Shown here one piece after another: positions 1 to 6,694 of a stretch of 25,272 nucleotides of DNA; within the stretch, counting starts at the first letter, position 1; each line of letters starts with the position of its first letter. Under the pieces are notes generated by a model. The model was not told where the DNA came from. It was given only the letters and a program-made list of their open reading frames with translations, and searched no databases. Origin of the DNA: a virus. The position numbers and the translations under genes were made by a program. The stretch covers positions 1-25,272 of IMG/VR virus record IMGVR_UViG_3300009474_000011; one strand, 5' to 3'.

Positions 1-418
1 TCTTGGTAGCATTATGTGCCTCGTCGTAGTAAGCAACATCAATTCGGATATTAGATTCGTTGATACGACGAAGAGAGTTGTATGTAGTAAAGATGAGTTT
101 GTGGTTATTAATAATTTGATCCCAACGGGCAATCTGATCAGGTTTAGTGGTGCTCTTATGGTGAGTTTCGCCACTGTGAACATGAAGTACGTTGGCACAA
201 TCAATATGCTCAAGAAACTCACTGGATAGTTGCTCAGCCAGCAAAATACGAGGAGCACACACAAGAATGGTAAGTGGTGTGGTAGATTCCTGAAAGCGAC
301 GGAGAGCATCAAGAATCATCACAAGAGTTTTGCCGCCGCCAGTTGGGACGATGATTTGGCCACACGAATGAGTGGCGAGAGCAGTCAGGGCACGTTCTTG
401 GTGTGGGCGGAGTTTCAT
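1..418 (-). CDS. SF2 DEAD/DEAH-box helicase, N-terminal part (runs off window)
   Basis: The minus-strand frame is open from an ATG at 418 to the window edge (139 codons). The protein begins MKLRPHQERAL, a Q-motif-like start, followed by the Walker A motif PTGGGKT (about residues 24-30), a motif Ia region with CAPRILLAEQL, and motif II DEAH near residue 134. This order is that of the ResIII/superfamily 2 helicases, which use ATP to translocate on or remodel DNA; T4 UvsW is the best known phage member. UvsW carries extra sequence before the helicase core, whereas this protein starts almost directly at the core, so I name only the family. The start is uncertain: the frame stays open upstream to a GTG at 451 inside the terminator tail, and no clear Shine-Dalgarno precedes the ATG. 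The gene is separated from the oxygenase operon by a terminator and its codons are visibly richer in G and C than those upstream. Confidence 0.85.
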   Translation of the reverse strand, partial: MKLRPHQERALTALATHSCGQIIVPTGGGKTLVMILDALRRFQESTTPLTILVCAPRILLAEQLSSEFLEHIDCANVLHVHSGETHHKSTTKPDQIARWDQIINNHKLIFTTYNSLRRINESNIRIDVAYYDEAHNATK

Positions 419-451
419 GGCAAAGGCGTGTCGATACAAATAGTATGACAC

Positions 452-476
452 AAAAAAGGGGGCTCGTCAAGCCCCC
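452..476 (-). terminator. Rho-independent terminator of the oxygenase operon
   Basis: On the minus strand a perfect 7-bp stem (GGGGGCT with AGCCCCC, loop TGACG) at 476-458 is followed directly by six T residues (457-452). It lies 31 bases after the stop codon of the oxygenase gene ending at 507 and before the helicase start at 418. A second weaker stem (GACAGTT with AATTGTC, about 497-480) precedes it. Confidence 0.9.
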
Positions 477-506
477 TGAGACAATTTCAAAACTGTCCCC
501 CCAATT

Positions 507-1022
507 TCAATTTTCTATTTTTATTTTAAAAGCAATTGTAGTTCTCAAATCATAAAAATCTCTAGATGGAGATTTTGCATAATGAAATATATTCCCTGGG
601 AAAAATAATGCCGTATTTGGTTTTGGAACAAAAGAGATTATATTATTGTTTGTATTAAATACCGTTTCTCCATTCCACGTTACTTTCCAATCTGGATTAG
701 CATAATATAAAAAAGTAAATTCATCGGCATTTTCTGAATCTAAATGCCAATAACCATCTTGACCATAAGTTTGTCCATTTGCGTATGTACGAACTAAAGA
801 CCATTTTCCTGGTAATAAAGAACATATTTTATTGAAACAATGAGTAGTGAAAAAATCATTACTCATTAAATCCATGAACCAAAATTTTTTATGCGTGTCG
901 GTAGTTTTATTACTATACTGACCGTATTGCCAAGTTGCAGATTTTAATTGCTGGTGGATTTCCTGTATTTCTATTTCAGTAAATACATTTTCAAAAATGT
1001 TTATTCCAACGTGTTGTCCCAT
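507..1022 (-). CDS. 2-oxoglutarate/Fe(II)-dependent oxygenase (prolyl-4-hydroxylase-like)
   Basis: A 171-residue protein with the double-stranded beta-helix pattern of 2OG-Fe(II) oxygenases. The facial triad is visible as WHLDS (H93, D95) and a distal H147 in FFPGNIFHYAKS, with R160 placed to bind 2-oxoglutarate. Family members hydroxylate protein side chains or small molecules using O2 and 2-oxoglutarate; the substrate here cannot be read from sequence. The ATG at 1022 overlaps the end of the 112-residue gene by 22 bases and has a strong Shine-Dalgarno (GAGGGGAG) at good spacing, which supports this start. It is the last gene before the terminator at 452-476 and the third oxygenase in the operon. 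Similar proteins are common in T4-like cyanophages near tail fibre genes. Confidence 0.85.
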   Translation of the reverse strand: MGQHVGINIFENVFTEIEIQEIHQQLKSATWQYGQYSNKTTDTHKKFWFMDLMSNDFFTTHCFNKICSLLPGKWSLVRTYANGQTYGQDGYWHLDSENADEFTFLYYANPDWKVTWNGETVFNTNNNIISFVPKPNTALFFPGNIFHYAKSPSRDFYDLRTTIAFKIKIEN

Positions 1023-1339
1023 ACATATCTCCCCTCATTATCATAAACACTACAAAAAACATAAAAAAGTTCATTTTTATATTGGCCGACTATTTCTCGT
1101 TTAGTTGGGAATGCAATTTCCGCAAATTGTAAAGCGGTATTTAAATTGTTATAAGAAAAAAAGCAATCATCATCATTTCTCATTGCATTAATGTATTCAG
1201 AATCTAATTTATCATCATAAAAATCACAGATTTTTTTTCTTTCTTCTGACGTAGAAAATTTAATTTCATAATAAACAACTGCTTCATTGTTGGTGATGCA
1301 GTGTTCACTAATTAAGTCAGATATCCTTAAATTTTTCAT
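1001..1339 (-). CDS. Hypothetical protein in the oxygenase operon (112 aa)
   Basis: I do not recognise this protein. It is 112 residues, has no signal peptide or membrane segment, and is rich in charged and aromatic residues (for example NELFYVFCSVYDNEGRYVWD near the C-terminus). Its ATG overlaps the stop of the upstream PKHD-type gene as ATGA, and its end overlaps the next gene by 22 bases. This tight coupling argues that it is a real, cotranslated gene and may work with the oxygenases, but no catalytic motif is visible. Confidence 0.75.
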   Translation of the reverse strand: MKNLRISDLISEHCITNNEAVVYYEIKFSTSEERKKICDFYDDKLDSEYINAMRNDDDCFFSYNNLNTALQFAEIAFPTKREIVGQYKNELFYVFCSVYDNEGRYVWDNTLE

Positions 1340-2016
1340 TTGTTCATTCCCTCAAAATGTCCGAAATTTCTTTGTAAATTAAATTTTATTTTAACAAATC
1401 TATCATATAGTTCTCTGTCTTCGTATTTCCACTTTTCTCCGTAATCTTTCAAAATTGAAAACATATCAGAATTCATTTGCCGTAAAGAAATATTTTGTAA
1501 TGTAGATTCAACCCAAAATACACAAACTCTGCGTTTTCCGGAAGCAACTTTATTTACCCGATGAGTAAATCCAGTTGGATAAACTACAACCTCCCCTGCA
1601 TTTAATTTATAAGGAATTTCTCTATCGCCAATATCCAACATCAATTCTCCACCTTCATAATCTTCTTTATTTGACAAAAATAAAGTACAACTATAATCGG
1701 TTCTTACTGATTGCATTTTATAAAAATCATTATGAGTATGATAAAACATTCCTTCTTGATATTCAGAAAATAATATTGGTCCGTATTTTCTCAGAGAAGT
1801 ATATTCAAGAAATTCAAATGATTTTTTTATTGCGTTGGTGACAATTTCTTCACATTTCAAAAAATATCCCGCATCACGAATCATTTCATTATTATTTTTT
1901 ATATGAGAAACAACTTCAGTTGCATTCATTTTACCTGCATCAAATTCAGCTTTATTATAGTGATCATTAATTTTTTCTATTTCTTGATCATTTAAAAGAT
2001 TTAAAGTGTAAATCAT
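1336..2016 (-). CDS. PKHD-type 2OG-Fe(II) hydroxylase
   Basis: A 226-residue protein resembling the PKHD-type hydroxylases (PiuC/YbiX-like, prolyl 4-hydroxylase alpha subunit fold). Iron ligands appear in FYHTHNDFY (H95 and D97) and the distal H152 in YPTGFTHRV; the basic cluster at 161-163 (KRR, before VCVFW) fits the 2-oxoglutarate carboxylate contact. The run TLFLSNKEDYEGGEL is typical of the family core. It begins one base after the chaperone-like gene's stop and ends in a 4-base overlap with the next gene, so it belongs to one transcription unit. The substrate is unknown; the context suggests a virion or fibre protein, or a host metabolite (inference). Confidence 0.88.
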   Translation of the reverse strand: MIYTLNLLNDQEIEKINDHYNKAEFDAGKMNATEVVSHIKNNNEMIRDAGYFLKCEEIVTNAIKKSFEFLEYTSLRKYGPILFSEYQEGMFYHTHNDFYKMQSVRTDYSCTLFLSNKEDYEGGELMLDIGDREIPYKLNAGEVVVYPTGFTHRVNKVASGKRRVCVFWVESTLQNISLRQMNSDMFSILKDYGEKWKYEDRELYDRFVKIKFNLQRNFGHFEGMNK

Positions 2017-2017
2017 A

Positions 2018-2971
2018 TCAATTTATCAAATCGCTATATGGTAATTCTACGGGTGAATTGTTAATTAATTCTGCAAGAACTTCTCTTGCTTCTGGGGTTA
2101 ATCCAGATTGTAAATTTGTTCCAGAATCGGCACACGCTCCAGAAGAAGCTTGACGATATGCAACATTGATTTCAATTGTTGGGTCAATTTTTTCCAATGC
2201 TTTATCAATTCTTTCTTTCAATTGCTCGTAAGAAAGTTTGTCAATTTCTTTATCATCAAGTAAAGAAGGAAGACCAACAAATCCAACAAATTTTAAAAGT
2301 CTCAGTTTGGTTGCCATTGCAGCATGATTTTCAAACTGATCTTGCGTTGAAAGATATTCAATTTCTTTATTGGGATATCGTAATAGATAATTTTCTGGAT
2401 CAATTGGAAAATCTACTTTTAAAATATCATTTCTTGTCCAATTTGGTTCGTTAGTAATATCTCTAAGTTTTTGTCTGTATTGTTTCCATAGTTCTTTAAC
2501 TTCAGGATCAAGAGGAACATCAGCAACTTGAGTCCAATCTGATTTGGAAAGAAATGTAGATCTAAGTCCTCTCAAATTAGAAACTATAAGATTAAATTCT
2601 TCAAATAATTTTTGTTTTACTTGTTCCTTAGAATTTTTTAATAATTCAATTCTACAAATTTCATATAAACCAGAAAATTGATCGTAAAGTTCTGCAATTT
2701 GTTTTTCTGATACCTCATAAAAATTATATAAAACCGGCACCTTTTTTTGGAGTTTATAATCATAAACTATTTTTTGTTTTTCGCACGAAAAAGTTCCATC
2801 TTCGTAATAAGTAAAGAGAACAATTTTATCATTTTCATTCCACCAAAAAGGGGATAATTTTGAAGTAAATTCGGCCAATATGTTGTCTTCTATTACGATA
2901 CTTCTACCCTTATAATATAATTTACTTTCAAAAAGGTAGAACTGTAAGGAAGGAATTTTTTCGTTTTCCAT
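2018..2971 (-). CDS. Tail-fibre-assembly-chaperone-like protein (PF16778-like region)
   Basis: From the ATG at 2971 the protein has 317 residues. The segment at about 137-170 (RSTFLSKSDWTQVADVPLD, then ELWKQYRQKLRDIT) matches the phage tail assembly chaperone family that carries a DW...W..YRQ.LRDI signature, usually encoded next to tail fibre genes. The N-terminal half is an unrecognised beta-rich region, and the C-terminus has a helical section ending PYSDLIN. I chose 2971 rather than the in-frame ATG at 3004. The later start lies 2 bases after the upstream stop and has a GAG-type ribosome site 6 bases ahead, whereas 3004 overlaps the upstream gene by 31 bases and has AGG touching the ATG. 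It probably helps fold or attach the collar fibres encoded upstream (inference). Confidence 0.75.
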   Translation of the reverse strand: MENEKIPSLQFYLFESKLYYKGRSIVIEDNILAEFTSKLSPFWWNENDKIVLFTYYEDGTFSCEKQKIVYDYKLQKKVPVLYNFYEVSEKQIAELYDQFSGLYEICRIELLKNSKEQVKQKLFEEFNLIVSNLRGLRSTFLSKSDWTQVADVPLDPEVKELWKQYRQKLRDITNEPNWTRNDILKVDFPIDPENYLLRYPNKEIEYLSTQDQFENHAAMATKLRLLKFVGFVGLPSLLDDKEIDKLSYEQLKERIDKALEKIDPTIEINVAYRQASSGACADSGTNLQSGLTPEAREVLAELINNSPVELPYSDLIN

Positions 2972-2973
2972 TT

Positions 2974-3615
2974 TTATCTCAATAAAGGGGCGTTGATATA
3001 CCATCCTGTCAAAATATATTTATTCTGACTATAAACTGTCAATCCTCTATGCACATGAGAATATGCGGCGGGCCAGATGACACAAGTTCCACGTTTTGGA
3101 GAAATTCTTCTTTTTTGATATAAAAATTCAGTTTCTGCTTCATTTTCTGGCATATCATTTAAATAAATCATCCAAGTTAAAACTCGTTGAGCCATTTCAA
3201 ATCCAGCATTTTCATAATGCCAAACATGGTATCCGCCCGTTGGCTCGGTTCTTTGTAATTTAGAATCCGTAGAAATTAAAGGAGCTTGTGAAAGTTGACC
3301 ATATTCTCTAACATAATCTAAAAAACATGCATGTAGATATTGATTAAATTCGTAGCATAATGGGGGATTAGTATAATTTAACATCAGGCTAAAATCTTTT
3401 CTTCCCAGATTTTTGCTGTTAAATTGAGTATCCCCCTCCATAATATTGATTTCGGGTGCATCATTTTGATTATGAGAAGATTCATCTAATGCAGAATCAA
3501 TTAAAGAAATAGCTTTATCACAAACAAATTTAGGAACATGATCTTCCCAGACACCAATAAACTCGGTAAATTCGCCATTCATCATCTCAGCTGGTTTAAT
3601 CGGAATAATAGACAT
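2974..3615 (-). CDS. 2OG-Fe(II) oxygenase superfamily protein
   Basis: A 213-residue protein with the pattern of the 2OG-Fe(II) oxygenases found repeatedly in cyanophages. GGYHVWHYENAG holds an HxE variant of the metal motif (H133, E135). The distal histidine is in AAYSHVHRG (H187 or H189), and NKYILTGW supplies a lysine (K199) suited to bind 2-oxoglutarate. It starts 10 bases after the last collar fibre gene and is followed 2 bases later by the chaperone-like gene. No Shine-Dalgarno is evident, suggesting translational coupling. It differs clearly from the other two oxygenases of the operon, so the three are not recent duplicates. Substrate unknown. Confidence 0.85.
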   Translation of the reverse strand: MSIIPIKPAEMMNGEFTEFIGVWEDHVPKFVCDKAISLIDSALDESSHNQNDAPEINIMEGDTQFNSKNLGRKDFSLMLNYTNPPLCYEFNQYLHACFLDYVREYGQLSQAPLISTDSKLQRTEPTGGYHVWHYENAGFEMAQRVLTWMIYLNDMPENEAETEFLYQKRRISPKRGTCVIWPAAYSHVHRGLTVYSQNKYILTGWYINAPLLR

Positions 3616-3625
3616 AGTGTATTTT

Positions 3626-4744
3626 TTAATAAGCCTTTATTATATATTTAAGTCGGAAATATGGACTCATGAGAGGAATTTCTTCCGCTGCTTCAAGCCT
3701 AACACTCAAAGCATTATCAAAATCAGTTCTAGAACTATTTTTGAGAGTAAATGTTCCTGGATTTAAAGTAACCCCAGCTTGATTTACCAAATTAATTGTT
3801 TTATTAATTGTAGCACCAATGTTATTACTGAAATTAGCTACAACACTATCATGTGCAAAGCCAGTTGAAGGATTTATAAGTCCATTAACTAAACTTCCGC
3901 CAGGTCCTTCATCATTTCCAAAAGAAGAAGCGGAAGGAGCAACTCCCCAACAAATATAATGAGAATGTTGTCTAATTGCAGAACCACTTCTGTCATAAGA
4001 TATTACAGAACCATTCGCATCATTTAAAAATCCAACTCTACCCTGAAAAGCATATGGTGTACCTTCAGCTGCAGATGAATTTCCTCTCCTCACATGACGC
4101 ACATAATGATCGTGTGCGGGTGCAGTGGACACAAACCTTTGTTCAGTTCCATTTGAAGAACCAGCACTAATTGAAACATTACCAATAAAATTTGGTTGAA
4201 CATCAGTTGTAATTGAAGAAAATCCAGCTGATATAAAAGTTCCTAGTGTAAATGTATCTTGTGCATCGCCTCCAATAGAAGCTGGAGAGCCTGGAATTGA
4301 TGGAGTAATTTCCGAACTTGGTGGTAACTGTCTGACTGTACTTACTGAATACAATCCACCCTGAGATCCTGGTTCAGATATAGCACCACCACTAATTCCT
4401 GTCGCTGCTATATTTGGAGTAATAGAAAGACCGGCTCCAATATTACCGTTTAGAACACCAGTTCCCATCAATTTTTTTGATCTATAATCAGGCAATTTAA
4501 ATGTGGAGCCAACAGTTCCTCCATAAGTATTTCCTATAACGGAATATAATGCACGATAATCCGAAACATTTAATGTTCTTCCATCACATTCCAACCATCC
4601 TGGATAATTATTTTCTATATTCCAATTCAAAGATTCTGTTGCTAAATTAGCAGAATCTACCCAAGTTGTTGGTTTCGGAATAGAAATAACCGTTCCAATA
4701 GAAGCCCCTGTTTTTACAATTTGTTTAGAGTATCTTACTGGCAT
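3626..4744 (-). CDS. Tail collar domain fibre protein 3 (short-tail-fibre-like)
   Basis: A 372-residue member of the phage tail collar family (PF07484; T4 gp12 is a relative). The collar signature lies near the N-terminus: IGTVISIP (16-23), then PGWLECDGRTLN (48-59), YRALYSVIGNTYGG (63-76) and FKLPDYR (82-88). The central part is Gly/Ser/Thr-rich and beta-structured. HxH motifs occur at 211-213 (HDH) and 260-262 (HSH), and a further His-Asp at 298-299; in related trimeric fibres such pairs bind metal along the fibre axis (family knowledge). The C-terminus SPYFRLKYIIKAY resembles those of the two fibres upstream. The start is one base after the preceding stop, with no clear Shine-Dalgarno, implying coupled translation. 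Confidence 0.88.
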   Translation of the reverse strand: MPVRYSKQIVKTGASIGTVISIPKPTTWVDSANLATESLNWNIENNYPGWLECDGRTLNVSDYRALYSVIGNTYGGTVGSTFKLPDYRSKKLMGTGVLNGNIGAGLSITPNIAATGISGGAISEPGSQGGLYSVSTVRQLPPSSEITPSIPGSPASIGGDAQDTFTLGTFISAGFSSITTDVQPNFIGNVSISAGSSNGTEQRFVSTAPAHDHYVRHVRRGNSSAAEGTPYAFQGRVGFLNDANGSVISYDRSGSAIRQHSHYICWGVAPSASSFGNDEGPGGSLVNGLINPSTGFAHDSVVANFSNNIGATINKTINLVNQAGVTLNPGTFTLKNSSRTDFDNALSVRLEAAEEIPLMSPYFRLKYIIKAY

Positions 4745-4745
4745 G

Positions 4746-5621
4746 TTATGTTTTAATTAAATACTCCACTAAAATAAATTTATGCTGTAGATCATCCATT
4801 TTAAAAGTATTATCAACATTCATTTTAGTAGTTGTAACTATTTGATCAGCTTCTATACTGAAAGAACTAAGATTAGATGTAGTAGCTCTAGTAGGCGCAG
4901 TTCTCTGTAATGAGTGGTTATGGGAAGTTCCTGTGGGACTTCCACCTATAGATGTAAAACTAAGTTCTTCATCAACATCATATCCAGTTTTAGTAGAACC
5001 ACCACCAACTGAAAGATTTAAAGTAAATGGGCCTGATCTAACAACTGCTGCGTTTGAATAATGCCCGTGTGCTAAAATATTATCGGAATTAAAAGAAGCG
5101 GAAGGAATTTGTCCACTTAAAGTACTTCCGAAATTTTGCGTGGCAGGAAAATCAACAGATGTTACAGGAACAGCAAAACTTCCCGAATAATTAGTGTCAA
5201 TAACATTTCCTCTATTTAATGATAGTTCAACTTGCAAACCAACACGTTCTACTAAATTATTCGTAGCTGGATTTAATACAAATAAATTGTTATACGTCCC
5301 ATTTGCTGAAGCGGCATTAATATATTTTGAGCCCAAATCAGGAAGTTGAAATTGGCCTAAAGTAAAACTTTCATTCAATTCTTCCAATTCTATTTCTTCT
5401 TTACGAAATTTGCATTCGGCACCAACCCCAACAATATCAGCTAATGCTCTAAAATCTCTTGCTTTGTAGACAAAACCATTACATCTTAAAAATCCAGCTG
5501 GAACATAATTAATCCAATCTGTTCCTTCTGGATCAGTGCCATCTAAATATCTTCCAAAAGGTATAATTGTTCCGGTCATAATGCCGAATTTTCCTTTTTC
5601 AAAAGAATAATTTTTTGCCAT
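4746..5621 (-). CDS. Tail collar domain fibre protein 2 (divergent)
   Basis: A 291-residue paralogue of the flanking fibres. The collar signature is stretched but visible: TGTIIPFG (16-23), VPAGFLRCNGFVY (40-52), FRALADIVG (57-65) and FQLPDLGS (91-98). A charged insertion, RKEEIELEELNE (73-84), sits before the FQLPDLG motif. HxH motifs are at 185-187 (HGH) and 234-236 (HNH). The C-terminus (KFILVEYLIKT) is a variant of the YIIKAY/YIIRAY ending of the neighbours. It starts 5 bases after the stop of fibre 1 and runs into fibre 3. Likely a trimeric virion fibre that contacts the host surface (inference). Confidence 0.83.
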   Translation of the reverse strand: MAKNYSFEKGKFGIMTGTIIPFGRYLDGTDPEGTDWINYVPAGFLRCNGFVYKARDFRALADIVGVGAECKFRKEEIELEELNESFTLGQFQLPDLGSKYINAASANGTYNNLFVLNPATNNLVERVGLQVELSLNRGNVIDTNYSGSFAVPVTSVDFPATQNFGSTLSGQIPSASFNSDNILAHGHYSNAAVVRSGPFTLNLSVGGGSTKTGYDVDEELSFTSIGGSPTGTSHNHSLQRTAPTRATTSNLSSFSIEADQIVTTTKMNVDNTFKMDDLQHKFILVEYLIKT

Positions 5622-5626
5622 TTGTC

Positions 5627-6691
5627 TTAATATGCCCTTATAATGTAAATAATTGACAAAGATGCCGTAGCAACATCATCTACTCGTATACTAGCTATTC
5701 CAACATTTGCTGAATTTATCGGTTGCACATTTCCAGTGCTAATTGTATTTATATTTATAGTGTTAGGTGCTCTCATGCTACCAATAGTAATATCAAAATC
5801 AACAGAATCATGAGCATGACCCAATGCTCTACCCACAAAATTAGTTTCTGGAGTATTTAATAAAACAGGATATCCAAAATACTGACTACTAGTATTACTA
5901 AAAGTACTTTGTTCTATACAATCATCTGCCGGCAGTATAAAGTTTTTTACTGGAGTATTTAAAGGAGCTAATTGTCCGGTTGCATATGGATTGCGGACTT
6001 GAGCTGCTAAAGTTGCACCTAAATTACTTTCAGATACGTCAAGGGGTATGATAAATGAAGAACCTTCAAAGGTGGGGTTGCCATTTGATTCCGAAGCATA
6101 AAAAGAAATATTACTACAATCATCGGGACATCCTAATACACAATTTGTGAATGTGCCATTTTGGCATTCTTCTGCCCATTGACCTGGAGGGCCAACTGAA
6201 GGAATGGCTCCAGGATGACTATGAGTTCCCATATGGTGATCACCCAATAATCTAGGAATAACAGAAACACTATCAGTATATGATGGGGGATTAATAGAAA
6301 TTTCTTTTACCGCAGCAGAATAATTATTCTGCGTAGTAATAAGAAATCGCAAATCTATATTAGAAACAGTTCCCGAAGTAGTATTAGCTGTATTTGTACC
6401 TATTCTATTTTTAAAATTATCTGGCATTCCTATACCAGATATATTTTGATGACTTGGATGAAAATCCGCAATTGCTTTTCCCAAAACATTTGGTGTGTTA
6501 AAAGAGATAGTATCTCCCCCATAACTATTTCCAATTACTTCATATAATATTGGATAATCTTGTGTAGATACAGAAGATCCATCACATTTAATCCAGCCCG
6601 CTGGAATACTGGTAATGTTTCCAGACCAAGGTAGAATAGTACCTATTGCAAGTGATCTAGTTGATTTTGCTCTGTTGTAATGTCTTGCCAT
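5627..6691 (-). CDS. Tail collar domain fibre protein 1
   Basis: A 354-residue protein with the most canonical collar domain of the three: GTILPWSGNITSIPAGWIKC (17-36), DGSSVSTQDYPILYEVIGNS (37-56) and FNTPNVLGKA (64-73). HxH motifs are at 157-159 (HSH, preceded by H152 and H153) and 292-294 (HAH). A four-cysteine cluster lies at 176-192 (C176, C184, C188, C192), unusual for a fibre and possibly a metal site or disulfides. The C-terminus is YIIRAY. A Shine-Dalgarno GGAGAT lies about 7 bases before the ATG, inside the last codons of the giant virion gene, so the fibre is expressed from the same late transcript. Confidence 0.9.
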   Translation of the reverse strand: MARHYNRAKSTRSLAIGTILPWSGNITSIPAGWIKCDGSSVSTQDYPILYEVIGNSYGGDTISFNTPNVLGKAIADFHPSHQNISGIGMPDNFKNRIGTNTANTTSGTVSNIDLRFLITTQNNYSAAVKEISINPPSYTDSVSVIPRLLGDHHMGTHSHPGAIPSVGPPGQWAEECQNGTFTNCVLGCPDDCSNISFYASESNGNPTFEGSSFIIPLDVSESNLGATLAAQVRNPYATGQLAPLNTPVKNFILPADDCIEQSTFSNTSSQYFGYPVLLNTPETNFVGRALGHAHDSVDFDITIGSMRAPNTININTISTGNVQPINSANVGIASIRVDDVATASLSIIYIIRAY

Positions 6692-6694
6692 TTG

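Noticed and set aside
14-448. Two plus-strand ORFs at the left edge
   Set aside because: They lie antisense to a frame encoding clear helicase motifs (PTGGGKT, DEAH) and have no recognisable protein features.
2972-3004. ATG at 3004 as the start of the chaperone-like protein
   Set aside because: It overlaps the upstream gene by 31 bases and AGG directly touches the ATG; 2971 has better spacing and a better ribosome site.
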